From assembly GCF_008086045.1 (NCBI RefSeq), contig NZ_VSEY01000060.1:1-62286 (forward strand): DNA of 62,286 bases, in the 5' to 3' direction. Under the pieces are notes generated by a model, which was not told the DNA's origin, made no database searches, and worked only from the letters and a program-made list of their open reading frames with translations. The position numbers were made by a program, and so were the translations under genes. Source of the stretch: Nonomuraea sp. PA05. GTDB lineage: Bacteria; Actinomycetota; Actinomycetes; Streptosporangiales; Streptosporangiaceae. Below, in pieces: positions 26,701 through 34,207 of this stretch. Positions within the stretch are counted from its first letter, which is position 1. Each line of letters starts with the position of its first letter.

Positions 26701-28721
26701 TCGAGGAGGTCGTCCTCCTGTTCCGCGAGCTGGTCGAGTACCACCGGGAGAGCTACCTGCACCGCCTGGCGGGGGCGTTGATGACGCGGGCCGAGTCGCT
26801 GGTGGCGGCCGGACGGGCGGCGGAGGCGCTGCCCGCCGGGCGGGAGGCCGTCGGCCACTACCGTGAGCTGGCCGCCGCCGACAGGGACGGGTTCCTCGCC
26901 GACCTGGCCGCCTCCCTGGACACGCAGGCCAGGAACGAGGCCAGGGCCGGACGCCTCGAGGAGGCGGCGGCCTGCGCCGGCGAGGCGATCCGCCTGTTCG
27001 AGGAGCTCGCAGGGACGGACCCCGGCGCCTTCCTCGACGATCTCGGCCAGGCGCTCGCCTTCTCCCTGCACGACCTGACCGGCGTGGCCGGGCCGAAGGA
27101 GCGGATCTCGATCAGCGAGAGGCTCGTCCGGGTCCGCAGGCAGCAGGCCGGGCACGACCGCGAGACCTACCTGCCGGACCTCGCCGTCGCCCTCGGCAAC
27201 CACACGGTCGCCCTCGCCGCCGACGGGCGGTACGCCGAGGCCGTGGCGGACGGGGAGGAGGAGGTCAGGCTCTGGCAGGAGCTCGTGGAACGGGATCGGG
27301 ACGCCAACCTGTACGACCTGGCCCTCACCTACGGCAACCTGTCCGTCGGCTACTCCAAGATCGGCCGGGCCGCCGACGCCGTCGCCGCAGCCGAGCAGGC
27401 CGTCCTGCTCCATCGCGAACGGGCCGTGCCGGAGGAGCTGTCCACGGCCCTGCTCAAGCTCGCCAGCCGCCTGACCGAGGCAGGCCGCCACGAAGACGCC
27501 ATCGACCGGCTGCGGGAGCTGGCCGAGCTCGACCGCGCCGCCAACCTGCCTTATCTGGCCCGCGGGCTGACCGACCACGCGACCCGTCTCGCGGACGCCG
27601 GGCGTCCCGCCGACGCCCTGGCCGTGAGCGAGGAGGCGGTGCGGCTCTGCCGCGAGCTGCCGGGTCCCGCCGATCCGGCCGTCGCGGCGGACGACCACGG
27701 CAACCGGCTCGCCGACCTGGCCGTCGCGGCGGACGACCACGGCAACCGGCTCGCCGACCTGGCCGTCGCGGTGAACAACCACGGCAACCGGCTCGCCGAT
27801 CTCGGCCGCTTCGACGAGGCCGTCACGGCGGGCACGGAGGCCGTGCGGCTCAGGCGGGACCTGGACGAGCCCGATCGGGTCACCTACCTGGCCGAGCTGG
27901 CGAGCGCGCTGAACAACCTGGCGGGGCACCTGGCGGGCGCGGCGCGTCCCGGCGACGTCGTGCCGGTCAGCGAGGAGGTCGTACGCTGCTACCGCGAGCT
28001 GGCCGGGCCCGGCCCCGGCACGCACCTGCCGGACCCGGACCTGCGGAACCCCGGCGCGTACCTGCCAGAACTGGCCACCTCGCTCGGCAATCACGCCAAC
28101 GCGCTGGCGGAGGCGGGCCACCTCCCCGAGGCCGTCGCCGCGGGCGAGGAGTCCATCCGCCTGCACCGCGCGCTGGCCGCCGGCGACCGTGCCCGCTACG
28201 TCCGCGACCTGGCCATGGCCCTGAACGACCAGGGCGGGCGGCTGGCCGACACCGGCCGGATCGACGAGGCGCTGTCCGCCGACGAGGAGGCCGTCCGGCT
28301 GCACCGCGAGGCGGCCGGACTCGACCCCGGCGCAGACCCGCTCCATCTGGCGGGCTCCCTGTTCAACCTCTCGGTCCACCTGGCCAGGGCGGGCCGCCCG
28401 CACGAGGCCAGGCCCGCGGCGGAGGAGTCCGTGCGCCTGTACGAGACGCTGGTGGAGGCCGACCCCGACGCCTACGTCTTCGAATACGCCCAGAGCCTCG
28501 GGGCGTACGGCTCGGTGCTGGTCACGGCCGGGCTGCACCGCGAGGCGGTCATGCCGTTGGTGGCGGCGTTCGGCGTGAGCCAGCAGATCCAGGAGGCCGG
28601 CGAGACGCTCCTTCCGCTCCTCGTCCATGATCTGACGGTCGCCTACCGGGGCGATCCCGAGGGCGTCGTCGCCGAGTTCGAGGCGGTCACCGGTGAGGCC
28701 TTCCCCGACTGGATCAGGTGA
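23775..28721 (+). CDS. trypsin-like protease - STAND NTPase - TPR protein
   Basis: This very large 1,648-residue soluble protein starts with a trypsin-fold domain at about 10-205, with His36 (LTARHNVV), Asp77 (GADVALL) and Ser161 (GVSGAAVF), a complete catalytic triad. A STAND/NACHT-type P-loop NTPase follows at about 245-690, with Walker A GEGGQGKT (278-285) and Walker B LIVADYAEA. From about 710 to 1610 there are about 20 TPR-like units of 45-50 residues (pattern YLPxLAxALxNHAxxLAExGRxxEA). STAND proteins sense a ligand through the repeats, oligomerise with ATP and switch on the effector, here the protease. The context with trypco2 fits a predicted immune or cell-death system. Targets and triggers are unknown. 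Its stop overlaps the convergent sortase by eight bases. Confidence 0.88.
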   Translation: MDRACLADVRAGTLDEVVRSGSGYRIGPSLILTARHNVVADGVALPRIVVLLGHPRDRPPTRHDATLLDWHAPDGADVALLRIDAPVSPAAPARWGRMTGSDPVGYTGWGFPRFAGYGTGDRQVEQLSGMINPDSIGAGGGLPVDQHAFPDTGGHPWSGVSGAAVFGASAGLLIGVIVYDDTAFANRRLHMIPVTAFLHDQDFGRLIEDDTGLRPEIEPVELHDLLRGRPIEPRAGTPGSLLAAGQETVPFHGRGELLDELARWRDDDRPFSIKLITGEGGQGKTRLAGELLRRTPEHWITGFLGSADDDAARVLTRGNHPALIVADYAEATSHRVAALLGTLLHTPPRRNVRLLLLARTEGAWWDNLRARLEREAPHALTPAVRLTPLAGNREERQAEYERAVEVFAARLLRLPGLPQADWPALAGQVRAAPPPDLDAEAFGNALTVHMAAMNALLRASGGQEPAADPEHELAHHERAYLYRLAARRNLLRPGILSTRLDDDERRAESLRALDRAVAGLILIGQSGCDPGRASSVAALASEPYAEEVVRWLAALYPPSEQDRGEGLVLGPLLPDRLAERLLGQILAESEDTLLTRIAALARDGDGAGDVLHVLARTAERPLFLAATDARIQRLIAEVPAPYAEEAQLVALYVDRPDPLLEGLARLGAQDPAELKRRLWAVAGVFPTGAVSTLWGGLYLAELQSLLFTELAEADRDTYLPDMARSLINHGSRLADTGQFAQALAVSEQAVRHCRELVARDRAAHLHDLSTALGNHASHLSNNGRRAEPLTVSEEAVRLRRELAAGGQDANVFDLTFALNNHTAYLAELGRFAEALPAAEEALRLRRELAERDADRYLPELAALLSDYSITLTGIGRTDEACSASAESIRMHRELVPADADVYLSGLARALNRHAMALIRAGRPGEAFAGLDEAIGHLRHLTELNRTVFLDELAVALSNHAICLAETGRPHEAVTAIEEVVLLFRELVEYHRESYLHRLAGALMTRAESLVAAGRAAEALPAGREAVGHYRELAAADRDGFLADLAASLDTQARNEARAGRLEEAAACAGEAIRLFEELAGTDPGAFLDDLGQALAFSLHDLTGVAGPKERISISERLVRVRRQQAGHDRETYLPDLAVALGNHTVALAADGRYAEAVADGEEEVRLWQELVERDRDANLYDLALTYGNLSVGYSKIGRAADAVAAAEQAVLLHRERAVPEELSTALLKLASRLTEAGRHEDAIDRLRELAELDRAANLPYLARGLTDHATRLADAGRPADALAVSEEAVRLCRELPGPADPAVAADDHGNRLADLAVAADDHGNRLADLAVAVNNHGNRLADLGRFDEAVTAGTEAVRLRRDLDEPDRVTYLAELASALNNLAGHLAGAARPGDVVPVSEEVVRCYRELAGPGPGTHLPDPDLRNPGAYLPELATSLGNHANALAEAGHLPEAVAAGEESIRLHRALAAGDRARYVRDLAMALNDQGGRLADTGRIDEALSADEEAVRLHREAAGLDPGADPLHLAGSLFNLSVHLARAGRPHEARPAAEESVRLYETLVEADPDAYVFEYAQSLGAYGSVLVTAGLHREAVMPLVAAFGVSQQIQEAGETLLPLLVHDLTVAYRGDPEGVVAEFEAVTGEAFPDWIR
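27678..27803. repeat. three tandem 42 bp copies within the TPR array
   Basis: Copies at 27678-27719 and 27720-27761 are identical; the third (27762-27803) has a few changes. Each encodes AVAADDHGNRLADL or a close variant, which is less than a full TPR unit, so the array is extended out of register by 14-residue steps. Confidence 0.9.
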
Positions 28722-29343
28722 CAGCACCGGGCGGCCCGGCAGCCTCCGCCTCACGGCTCCAGCTCGTGAGGCCGGCCGGCTTGGCGGTGGCGCGGGTGAG
28801 CGTGGCGTGCACGATGAGCCGCCGGTCGTTGCGGAGCTTGGGATGGCAGGTGGTGAGGGTCATGACGGCCGCCGTGGGCGCGGCGCCCGGCCGGTGCGGG
28901 TCGGGGGACAGGACCTCGCTCTGCGTGGGACGCACCACGCGGCTGCCGGTGACGCGGTAGACGTACCAGCCGGTTCTGGTCTCCACGACGACGGGATCTC
29001 CGGGGCGGAGCCGGTCGAGGTCCCAGAAGACGCCACGCAGCCGGTGACCCGCGACGGCGAAGTTGCCGGTCTCTCCCGGCTGGGCGGTGCCCGGGTAGTG
29101 GGCGGGGCCCTTGCGCAGCTCCCTCTCCGAGACGCCTTCGAGCACCACCCACTTGAGTCCGAGCGTGGGCGTGTGCAGCCGGGAAGCGGGCTGACCGGCG
29201 ACGGGCGGGAGAGGGGACGGCGTCTGTTCGGCGGGCTGGGCGTCCGGGGGTGGCGCCTGCCACTGGGCTTCGAGCGTTCTGTCCAGCTCCCGTTGTGCTG
29301 AGCCGACCTCCAGGGGCTTGCCGTACACGAGGTAGGCGGGCAT
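28714..29343 (-). CDS. class E sortase lacking its membrane anchor
   Basis: This 209-residue sortase has the catalytic His in NFAVAGHRL, Cys in TLTTCHPKL and Arg in NDRRLIVHA. Class E sortases attach LAXTG-type proteins to peptidoglycan and normally start with a transmembrane helix. Here the frame begins MPAYLVYGKPLEVGSAQREL, exactly after where the helix should be. Upstream DNA in another frame encodes the remains of a different secreted protein. The enzyme core looks intact, but without an anchor or signal it should stay in the cytoplasm, so it is probably a broken gene. It converges on the STAND gene. Confidence 0.8.
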   Translation of the reverse strand: MPAYLVYGKPLEVGSAQRELDRTLEAQWQAPPPDAQPAEQTPSPLPPVAGQPASRLHTPTLGLKWVVLEGVSERELRKGPAHYPGTAQPGETGNFAVAGHRLRGVFWDLDRLRPGDPVVVETRTGWYVYRVTGSRVVRPTQSEVLSPDPHRPGAAPTAAVMTLTTCHPKLRNDRRLIVHATLTRATAKPAGLTSWSREAEAAGPPGAVT

Positions 29344-29482
29344 GCACGTGGACGCCGAGCGCCCCGTCCTCGAAGGCGACGCCGACGACGTCCACGTGGC
29401 CCTCGCCGAGCACCACCTAATCGGCGGGCGCGGCCAGGACGACGGCCGTCAGGCCGGTTAACAGGGCAGCACTTACTGACAT
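29344..29482 (-). pseudogene. 5' remnant of a surface-anchored repeat protein (TIGR03769-like)
   Basis: ATG 29482 opens a signal peptide (MSVSAALLTGLTAVVLAAPAD) that is cut by an in-frame TAG (29417-29419). The same frame then continues VVLGEGHVDVVGVAFEDGA and GVHVHA. GHVD followed by an acidic, beta-strand-like stretch is typical of the actinobacterial surface-anchored domain TIGR03769, found with metal ABC transporters. The fragment then runs into the sortase reading frame, shifted by one. A deletion has fused the start of one gene to the body of another. Confidence 0.6.
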
Positions 29483-29533
29483 GTCATGACCTCCATGGGT
29501 TTGACCGGATGTAGGAGATCAACGTAGCCGAAA

Positions 29534-29552
29534 GATAATCGTTTTCATTTTC
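29534..29552. promoter_or_regulatory. Zur/Fur-like box
   Basis: The 19-mer GATAATCGTTTTCATTTTC matches the classical GATAATGATAATCATTATC Fur-family consensus at 14 of 19 positions and resembles actinobacterial Zur sites (TGAAAATGA-type arms). It lies 52 bases before the start of the decayed surface-protein gene and 94 bases before the divergent serine hydrolase gene. It is the most A/T-rich patch for many kilobases. Confidence 0.55.
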
Positions 29553-29645
29553 AAGATGGCCGAATCCAGGATTCGGGGCCGCCGGATGACGACGGCCCGT
29601 TGGGGTCTATGATCATCGGCACCCGTCACGAGGAGGAGCCCCCGC

Positions 29646-31487
29646 ATGGATCGCAGACGTTTCCTGGCCCTGGCAGGCGCAGCCGGTCTGGGTGCCGCGA
29701 CAGGACACGTCACCCCGGCCCAGGCCGCGAGCCATCCCAGCTACGACGGTGGCGTCCCCGCCGAAATGCACACCAAGCTGGCCGAGCTGGCCCCGTACGG
29801 CGTCACCGCGCTCGCGTTCACCCCCTCCGGCGGCTGGGTGATCGTCACCCAGGACGGCCGCTACTTCGCCCGCGGCATCCCGGACGCCTGCTTCACCGAG
29901 ATCGGCAAGCTCTCCGGCGCCGGTCGGAAGATCAACTGCGTGGCCTTCCCGCCCGAGGGCGGCGACCGCTGGGTGATCACGACCGACCGGGGCGTGACGG
30001 CGCGCGGCCTCCCCACCGCCTGCAAGCAGCGCATCGACGCCTTCTACACGGCCGGGCAACAGGTCGTGGACGTCGCCTTCCCGCCGGCCGGCGGCGACCG
30101 CTGGGTGGTGACCGCCTCCGCCGGCTACTACGCCAAGGGCGTGGACGACGAGTGCTACCAGATGATGCGCAACCTCACCCAGGGCGGGCGCCGCATCACC
30201 CGCGTCGCCTTCCCCCGCGCCGGCGGCTGGACGGTCGTGGCCCAGGACGAGTTCTTCGCCCGCGGCATCCCCGACGCCTGCTTCGACCGCATGAACACCC
30301 TGGCCGGCGGCGGCTGGCAGGTGCACAACGCGGCCTTCTCCCCGTCCGGCGGCTGGGCGCTGGCCTCGCGCGGCAAGGCCCCGGCGCTGCCCGCCGACAA
30401 GGTGCGCCAGGTCGAGAACGCGGTCGGCGGCGCGACGATCTGGCAGCGCATGAGCGCCCACAAGACGCCGGGGGTCGCCGTCGCGGTGGTCACCGGCAAC
30501 AAGATCGCCTGGTCGACCGGCTACGGGTGGCTGGAGGCCGGCGGCGCGGCGGCGGCCCATCCGGAGACCGCGTTCCAGGCCGCCTCCATCAGCAAGGCCG
30601 TCACCGCGGTCGGCGTCCTGCGCCTGCTGCAGACCCGCGAGATCGCGCTCGGCGCCGACATCCGCCCCCACCTCGGCTGGGACCTGCCCCGCCGCTCCTG
30701 CGTCACCTCCACGGCGGCGCCCACGATCGACCGGCTGCTGACCCACCGGGCCGGCGTGATCGGCCGCGGCTCCACCAGCCCCGCCGACGCCTGCGCCGGG
30801 TTCGCGGCGGGCGGCGGCGGCTTCCCCGGCTACGGCCCGGACGCCACCGTGCCCACGCTGCTGCAGGTCATGAACGGCGCGGGCAACACCCCCAAGATCG
30901 AGCTGACCACCGCGCCGGGCGCCGAGTACCACTACTCGGGCGCCGGTTTCGTGCTCCTGCAGCGGATGGTGGAGCAGCAGAGCGGGACGACGCTGGCCGC
31001 GTACATGCAGAAGGAGGTCTTCGCCCCGCTCGGCATGACCACCAGCTCGTACGCCCTCACGCCCGCCTTCGAACTGGCCTCGGGCCACACCTCCACCGGC
31101 GCGGTGATCCCCGGCGAGCGCAACCGCTACCCGGAGTCGGCCGCCGCCGGCCTCTACACCAACGTGCTGGACCTGTGCCGCCTGATCTCCTACCTCAACC
31201 GCGCCTACACCGCCTCCGCCGACCTGGCCGGGCCGCTCACCAGGGCCTCGGCCCGCACCCTGCTCACCCAGGGCCCGCAGCCCGGCATGGGGCGCGGCCT
31301 GTTCCTCGCGGGCACGGGCACCGACGGCTTCTCCTACAGCCACGACGGGTCCAACTACGGCTTCAAATCCCTGTTCACCGGCTATCCGAAGCTCGGCGCG
31401 GGCTTCGCGATCCTGGCCAACGGCAGCAGCGCGAGCCTGGTCACCGAGATCGCCGCCGCCGTCAAGAAGGTGTACGGCTGGGCCTGA
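29646..31487 (+). CDS. secreted beta-lactamase-family serine hydrolase with N-terminal propeller-like repeats
   Basis: This 613-residue protein has a twin-arginine signal (MDRRRFLALAGAAGLGA, end at about residue 27). Residues 45-240 are four about 45-residue repeats of the pattern FPxGGWVVxxxxxYxARGIPxxC. Residues 260-610 are a class C beta-lactamase/D-aminopeptidase fold, with SISK (Ser-x-x-Lys), YHYSGAG (Tyr motif) and SHDGSN (third motif). Enzymes of this fold act on peptidoglycan peptides or esters; the repeats probably bind something outside the cell. AGGAGGAG lies just before ATG 29646. Confidence 0.88.
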   Translation: MDRRRFLALAGAAGLGAATGHVTPAQAASHPSYDGGVPAEMHTKLAELAPYGVTALAFTPSGGWVIVTQDGRYFARGIPDACFTEIGKLSGAGRKINCVAFPPEGGDRWVITTDRGVTARGLPTACKQRIDAFYTAGQQVVDVAFPPAGGDRWVVTASAGYYAKGVDDECYQMMRNLTQGGRRITRVAFPRAGGWTVVAQDEFFARGIPDACFDRMNTLAGGGWQVHNAAFSPSGGWALASRGKAPALPADKVRQVENAVGGATIWQRMSAHKTPGVAVAVVTGNKIAWSTGYGWLEAGGAAAAHPETAFQAASISKAVTAVGVLRLLQTREIALGADIRPHLGWDLPRRSCVTSTAAPTIDRLLTHRAGVIGRGSTSPADACAGFAAGGGGFPGYGPDATVPTLLQVMNGAGNTPKIELTTAPGAEYHYSGAGFVLLQRMVEQQSGTTLAAYMQKEVFAPLGMTTSSYALTPAFELASGHTSTGAVIPGERNRYPESAAAGLYTNVLDLCRLISYLNRAYTASADLAGPLTRASARTLLTQGPQPGMGRGLFLAGTGTDGFSYSHDGSNYGFKSLFTGYPKLGAGFAILANGSSASLVTEIAAAVKKVYGWA

Positions 31488-31648
31488 GCCCCAAAGCGTC
31501 CGGAGCGTCGCCCGCGCCGGCAGCAGGTGCGGGGCCGGGCGCCGGGGCGGTGGCCGCGGCGTCCGGGCGGCTGGTGCCCGGCACGTTGCGCGAGCAGCCC
31601 GAGGTGGTCGTGACCGGCACCAGCTCAAGCCAGGCGTTCCACCCGCGA

Positions 31649-32665
31649 TCAGGGCTGCAGTACGAACCGGTAGCGGGCTCGTCCTTCGCGCAGCCGGCGC
31701 ACCGCGAGGTCTGCCTGCTCCAGCGGCAGGTGTTCGAGGCGCGGCCGGACGGCGTTGGCGGCGGCGAAGCGCATGGTGTCCTCGATGTCGGCAGGGGTGC
31801 CGGTGAGGTGTCCGGTGATGCTCTGCGCGTTCATCACCAGGTGCGCGACCGATACCTGGACGGCGCCGCCGTCCACGCCGATCAGGGTGAGCCGTCCGCG
31901 TGGGCGCAGGCCGCTCAGCAACGCGCTGATCGGCTCGGAGGCGGGCGCCGTGCACAGGATCAGGTCGGCGCCGCCGAGCTGCGCCAGCGTCGGGCCCGCG
32001 TCGTGTGTCGTGGCGTCGATGTAGTGGCGAGCCCCCAGTTGGTGGGCGTCGTGCTCGCGGCCGGTGCCGCGGGCGATCGCGACGACCTGGTGTCCCATGC
32101 GGGCGGCGAACTGCACGGCGAGATGGCCGAGACCGCCGAGGCCGTAGACGGCGACGCGGGAGCCGGGCGGCAGGCATGCCTCGCGCAGCGCGGTGAACGT
32201 GGTCACGCCGGCGCATCCCATCGGCGCCGCGTCGGCCGCGTTCAAGCCGTCGGGGATGCGGGCGAGCGCGTCGACGGGAACGGTCACCGTCTCGGCCCAG
32301 CCTCCCGGGTAGGCGAGGCCCGGGATGCGGCGTTGCCGGCAGTGCACCTGGTCGCCGGTGCGGCAGGCCTGGCAGTGGCCGCAGCTGCCGCCGGACCAGC
32401 CGACCGCGACCCGATCGCCCGGTTCCCAGCCGGCCTCGGCTGCGCCGGTCGCCTCGATCACGCCGGCGATCTCGTGTCCCGGCGTGATCGGGAAGCCGCC
32501 GGCGGGATTGGAGGCACTCACGGTGCCGAGGTCGGCGCCGCACACCCCGCTCGCGGCCACCCGCACCCGGGCCCAGCCGGGCTCAGGATCGGTCATCGCC
32601 ACCTCGACGGGACGCAGCGGGCCGCCGGGTTCGGTGACCGCCATGCGGCGGAACATGAGCGACAA
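31649..32665 (-). CDS. zinc-dependent alcohol dehydrogenase
   Basis: This 338-residue medium-chain dehydrogenase/reductase has the catalytic zinc ligands in ASGVCGADLG and GHEIAGVIE. The structural zinc cysteines are in GGSCGHCQACRTGDQVHC and the NAD(P) motif is VYGLGGLGHLAVQ. It oxidises an alcohol or reduces an aldehyde; the substrate is unknown. TTG 32665 is preferred because GAGGGGAA lies seven bases upstream; ATG 32656 and ATG 32644 are alternatives. It is divergent from a LysR regulator, its likely controller. Confidence 0.9.
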   Translation of the reverse strand: MSLMFRRMAVTEPGGPLRPVEVAMTDPEPGWARVRVAASGVCGADLGTVSASNPAGGFPITPGHEIAGVIEATGAAEAGWEPGDRVAVGWSGGSCGHCQACRTGDQVHCRQRRIPGLAYPGGWAETVTVPVDALARIPDGLNAADAAPMGCAGVTTFTALREACLPPGSRVAVYGLGGLGHLAVQFAARMGHQVVAIARGTGREHDAHQLGARHYIDATTHDAGPTLAQLGGADLILCTAPASEPISALLSGLRPRGRLTLIGVDGGAVQVSVAHLVMNAQSITGHLTGTPADIEDTMRFAAANAVRPRLEHLPLEQADLAVRRLREGRARYRFVLQP

Positions 32666-32754
32666 CGTTGCTTCCCCTCGTGCGTCCGAACACGTATGCA
32701 CGAACGGTATGGCCGGCCAGGTGAGCGGCGGTAGGTGAGCGGTGCGAATCGGGT

Positions 32755-32771
32755 GATAACCTCCGGCTATG
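32755..32771. promoter_or_regulatory. LysR-type box over the lysR start codon
   Basis: GATAACCTCCGGCTATG has the T-N11-A layout of LysR regulator sites and overlaps the ATG of the regulator (32769). A near copy is found at the other end of the same gene (33639-33656). Confidence 0.5.
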
Positions 32772-33656
32772 ACCGGGCGGCTGAACCTGGAGGCGCTGCG
32801 GTATGCGCGGTCGGTGGCGCACGCCCGCTCGTTCTCGGCGGCCGCGCGCGCTCACGGGATCACGCAACCGGCGTTGTCGAACGCGGTCGCCCGGCTGGAG
32901 GAGCGCCTCGGGGTGCGGTTGTTCGAGCGGTCCACCCGGGGCGTGACCTTGACCGCCGAGGCGGCACGCCTGATCCCGCTCATCGACACCGCCCTGTCGG
33001 CGCTGGACGCGATCACCGCCGAGGCGCGCCGGATGGCCGACCCGCAGGCGCCCCGGATCCGGCTGGGCGTGTCCCCGCTGATCAGCCCCGACCTGGTCGC
33101 CCGGGCCTTCGCCGCGGTGCGCAGGCTGCCGGTGCCGGGAGAACTGGTGCTGCGGGAGGCGAACATGGCCGACCTGCACGACGCCCTCGCCGCGGACGAG
33201 CTCGACATCGTCCTGATCCCGTCGGTGAACCCGCTGCCCCGCTTCGAGCACCGCATCATCCACTCCGAGCCGGTCGTCGTGATCGATGCCCACGCACGGG
33301 CGTCCTCGGCGGTGGAGCTGAACGACACCGCTGACGCGCAGTTCATCCTGGTCCCGGACGCGTGCGGGCTGACCCGGTTCACCACCCAGCTGTTCCGCGA
33401 GCACGACCTGCCGCTGCGCGCCTACCCGGGCGAGGCCGGCGGATACCAGGTCCTCGAACAGTGGGTCGGCCTCGGCCTGGGGGCGGCGATCCTGCCCGAG
33501 TCCAAGCTGTCGGACGCGGGCCTGCCCGCGCGCCCGCTGCTCGACGACGGGCAGCCGGTCGAGCTGTTTTACGAGGCGGTGTGGGATCCCACGTCCCGCT
33601 ACGCGGCCGACCTGAGCCGGCTCGCCGAATCGCTCGGCGATAACGTCCGCCTATAG
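32769..33656 (+). CDS. LysR family transcriptional regulator
   Basis: This 295-residue protein has an N-terminal winged HTH at residues 5-65 (FSAAARAHGITQPALSNAVARLE) and a periplasmic-binding-like effector domain at 90-290. It probably controls the divergent alcohol dehydrogenase and, given the box copies at both ends of its gene, itself and the downstream ABM-like gene. It is also the first gene of the rightward run that continues to the DinB gene. Confidence 0.92.
   Translation: MTGRLNLEALRYARSVAHARSFSAAARAHGITQPALSNAVARLEERLGVRLFERSTRGVTLTAEAARLIPLIDTALSALDAITAEARRMADPQAPRIRLGVSPLISPDLVARAFAAVRRLPVPGELVLREANMADLHDALAADELDIVLIPSVNPLPRFEHRIIHSEPVVVIDAHARASSAVELNDTADAQFILVPDACGLTRFTTQLFREHDLPLRAYPGEAGGYQVLEQWVGLGLGAAILPESKLSDAGLPARPLLDDGQPVELFYEAVWDPTSRYAADLSRLAESLGDNVRL
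33639..33656. promoter_or_regulatory. second LysR-type box over the lysR stop codon
   Basis: GATAACGTCCGCCTATAG matches the box at 32755 in 14 of 16 positions and ends in the lysR stop codon. It lies about 105 bases upstream of the next gene, a place suited to LysR-controlled activation of that gene. Confidence 0.5.
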
Positions 33657-33760
33657 CCGTATTCGTATCGCCGGCCTACCGGACTACGCAAAACGGACAT
33701 AGCTTCGGCGCATGGCCCACGCTGCGGGCCATCACACCTGACGCCGGAACGAGGACACCC

Positions 33761-34042
33761 ATGGCCTACCTGCAGATCACCCTGAGCGTCAACGCGGACG
33801 ACCGTGCCGCGGCGGCCGGCGTCTACCAGCGCTTCAGGAAGCCGTTCCTGGACACGGTCGCGGGCGCCGAGAGCAAGGAACTGCTCGTTCGAGAGCAGGA
33901 CGTGCAGGTCCTGCACGGGTTCGCCACCTCCGCCGACGCGCAGGCGTACCTTTCCACGGAGCTGTTCACCCGAGACGTCGTCACCGCCCTGCGGCCCTAC
34001 CTGAACGCGGCACCGGACGTGCGCATCTACGAGACCGCCTGA
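33761..34042 (+). CDS. small ABM/Dabb-like ferredoxin-fold protein
   Basis: This 93-residue protein (MAYLQITLSVNADDRAAAAG) has alternating strands and helices resembling antibiotic-biosynthesis-monooxygenase or stress-responsive dimeric barrel proteins (FRKPFLDTVAGAESKELLV..., HGFATSADAQAYL). No catalytic residue can be assigned. It follows lysR with a LysR box in between and precedes an MFS exporter, so it probably belongs to the lysR-controlled run. Confidence 0.6.
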   Translation: MAYLQITLSVNADDRAAAAGVYQRFRKPFLDTVAGAESKELLVREQDVQVLHGFATSADAQAYLSTELFTRDVVTALRPYLNAAPDVRIYETA

Positions 34043-34207
34043 CGCCGCCGCCCCCAACGGCGGGGCCTCCGCCCGCCAGGCATGCAGCCTGACCAGAAAG
34101 CATGTGCTCCGGCGGGCGGAGCGACTGAGCGCCGATCTCACCTCATCTACATCGCGGGGCGCCCGTCCGGGCCGCAGCCGCCCCACGTCACGCAGACAAG
34201 GACGCTC

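Noticed and set aside
31488..31648. C-terminal Ala/Gly/Pro-rich reading frame after the serine hydrolase
   Set aside because: It follows the true stop of the hydrolase in a different frame, has no start and looks like spacer translation.
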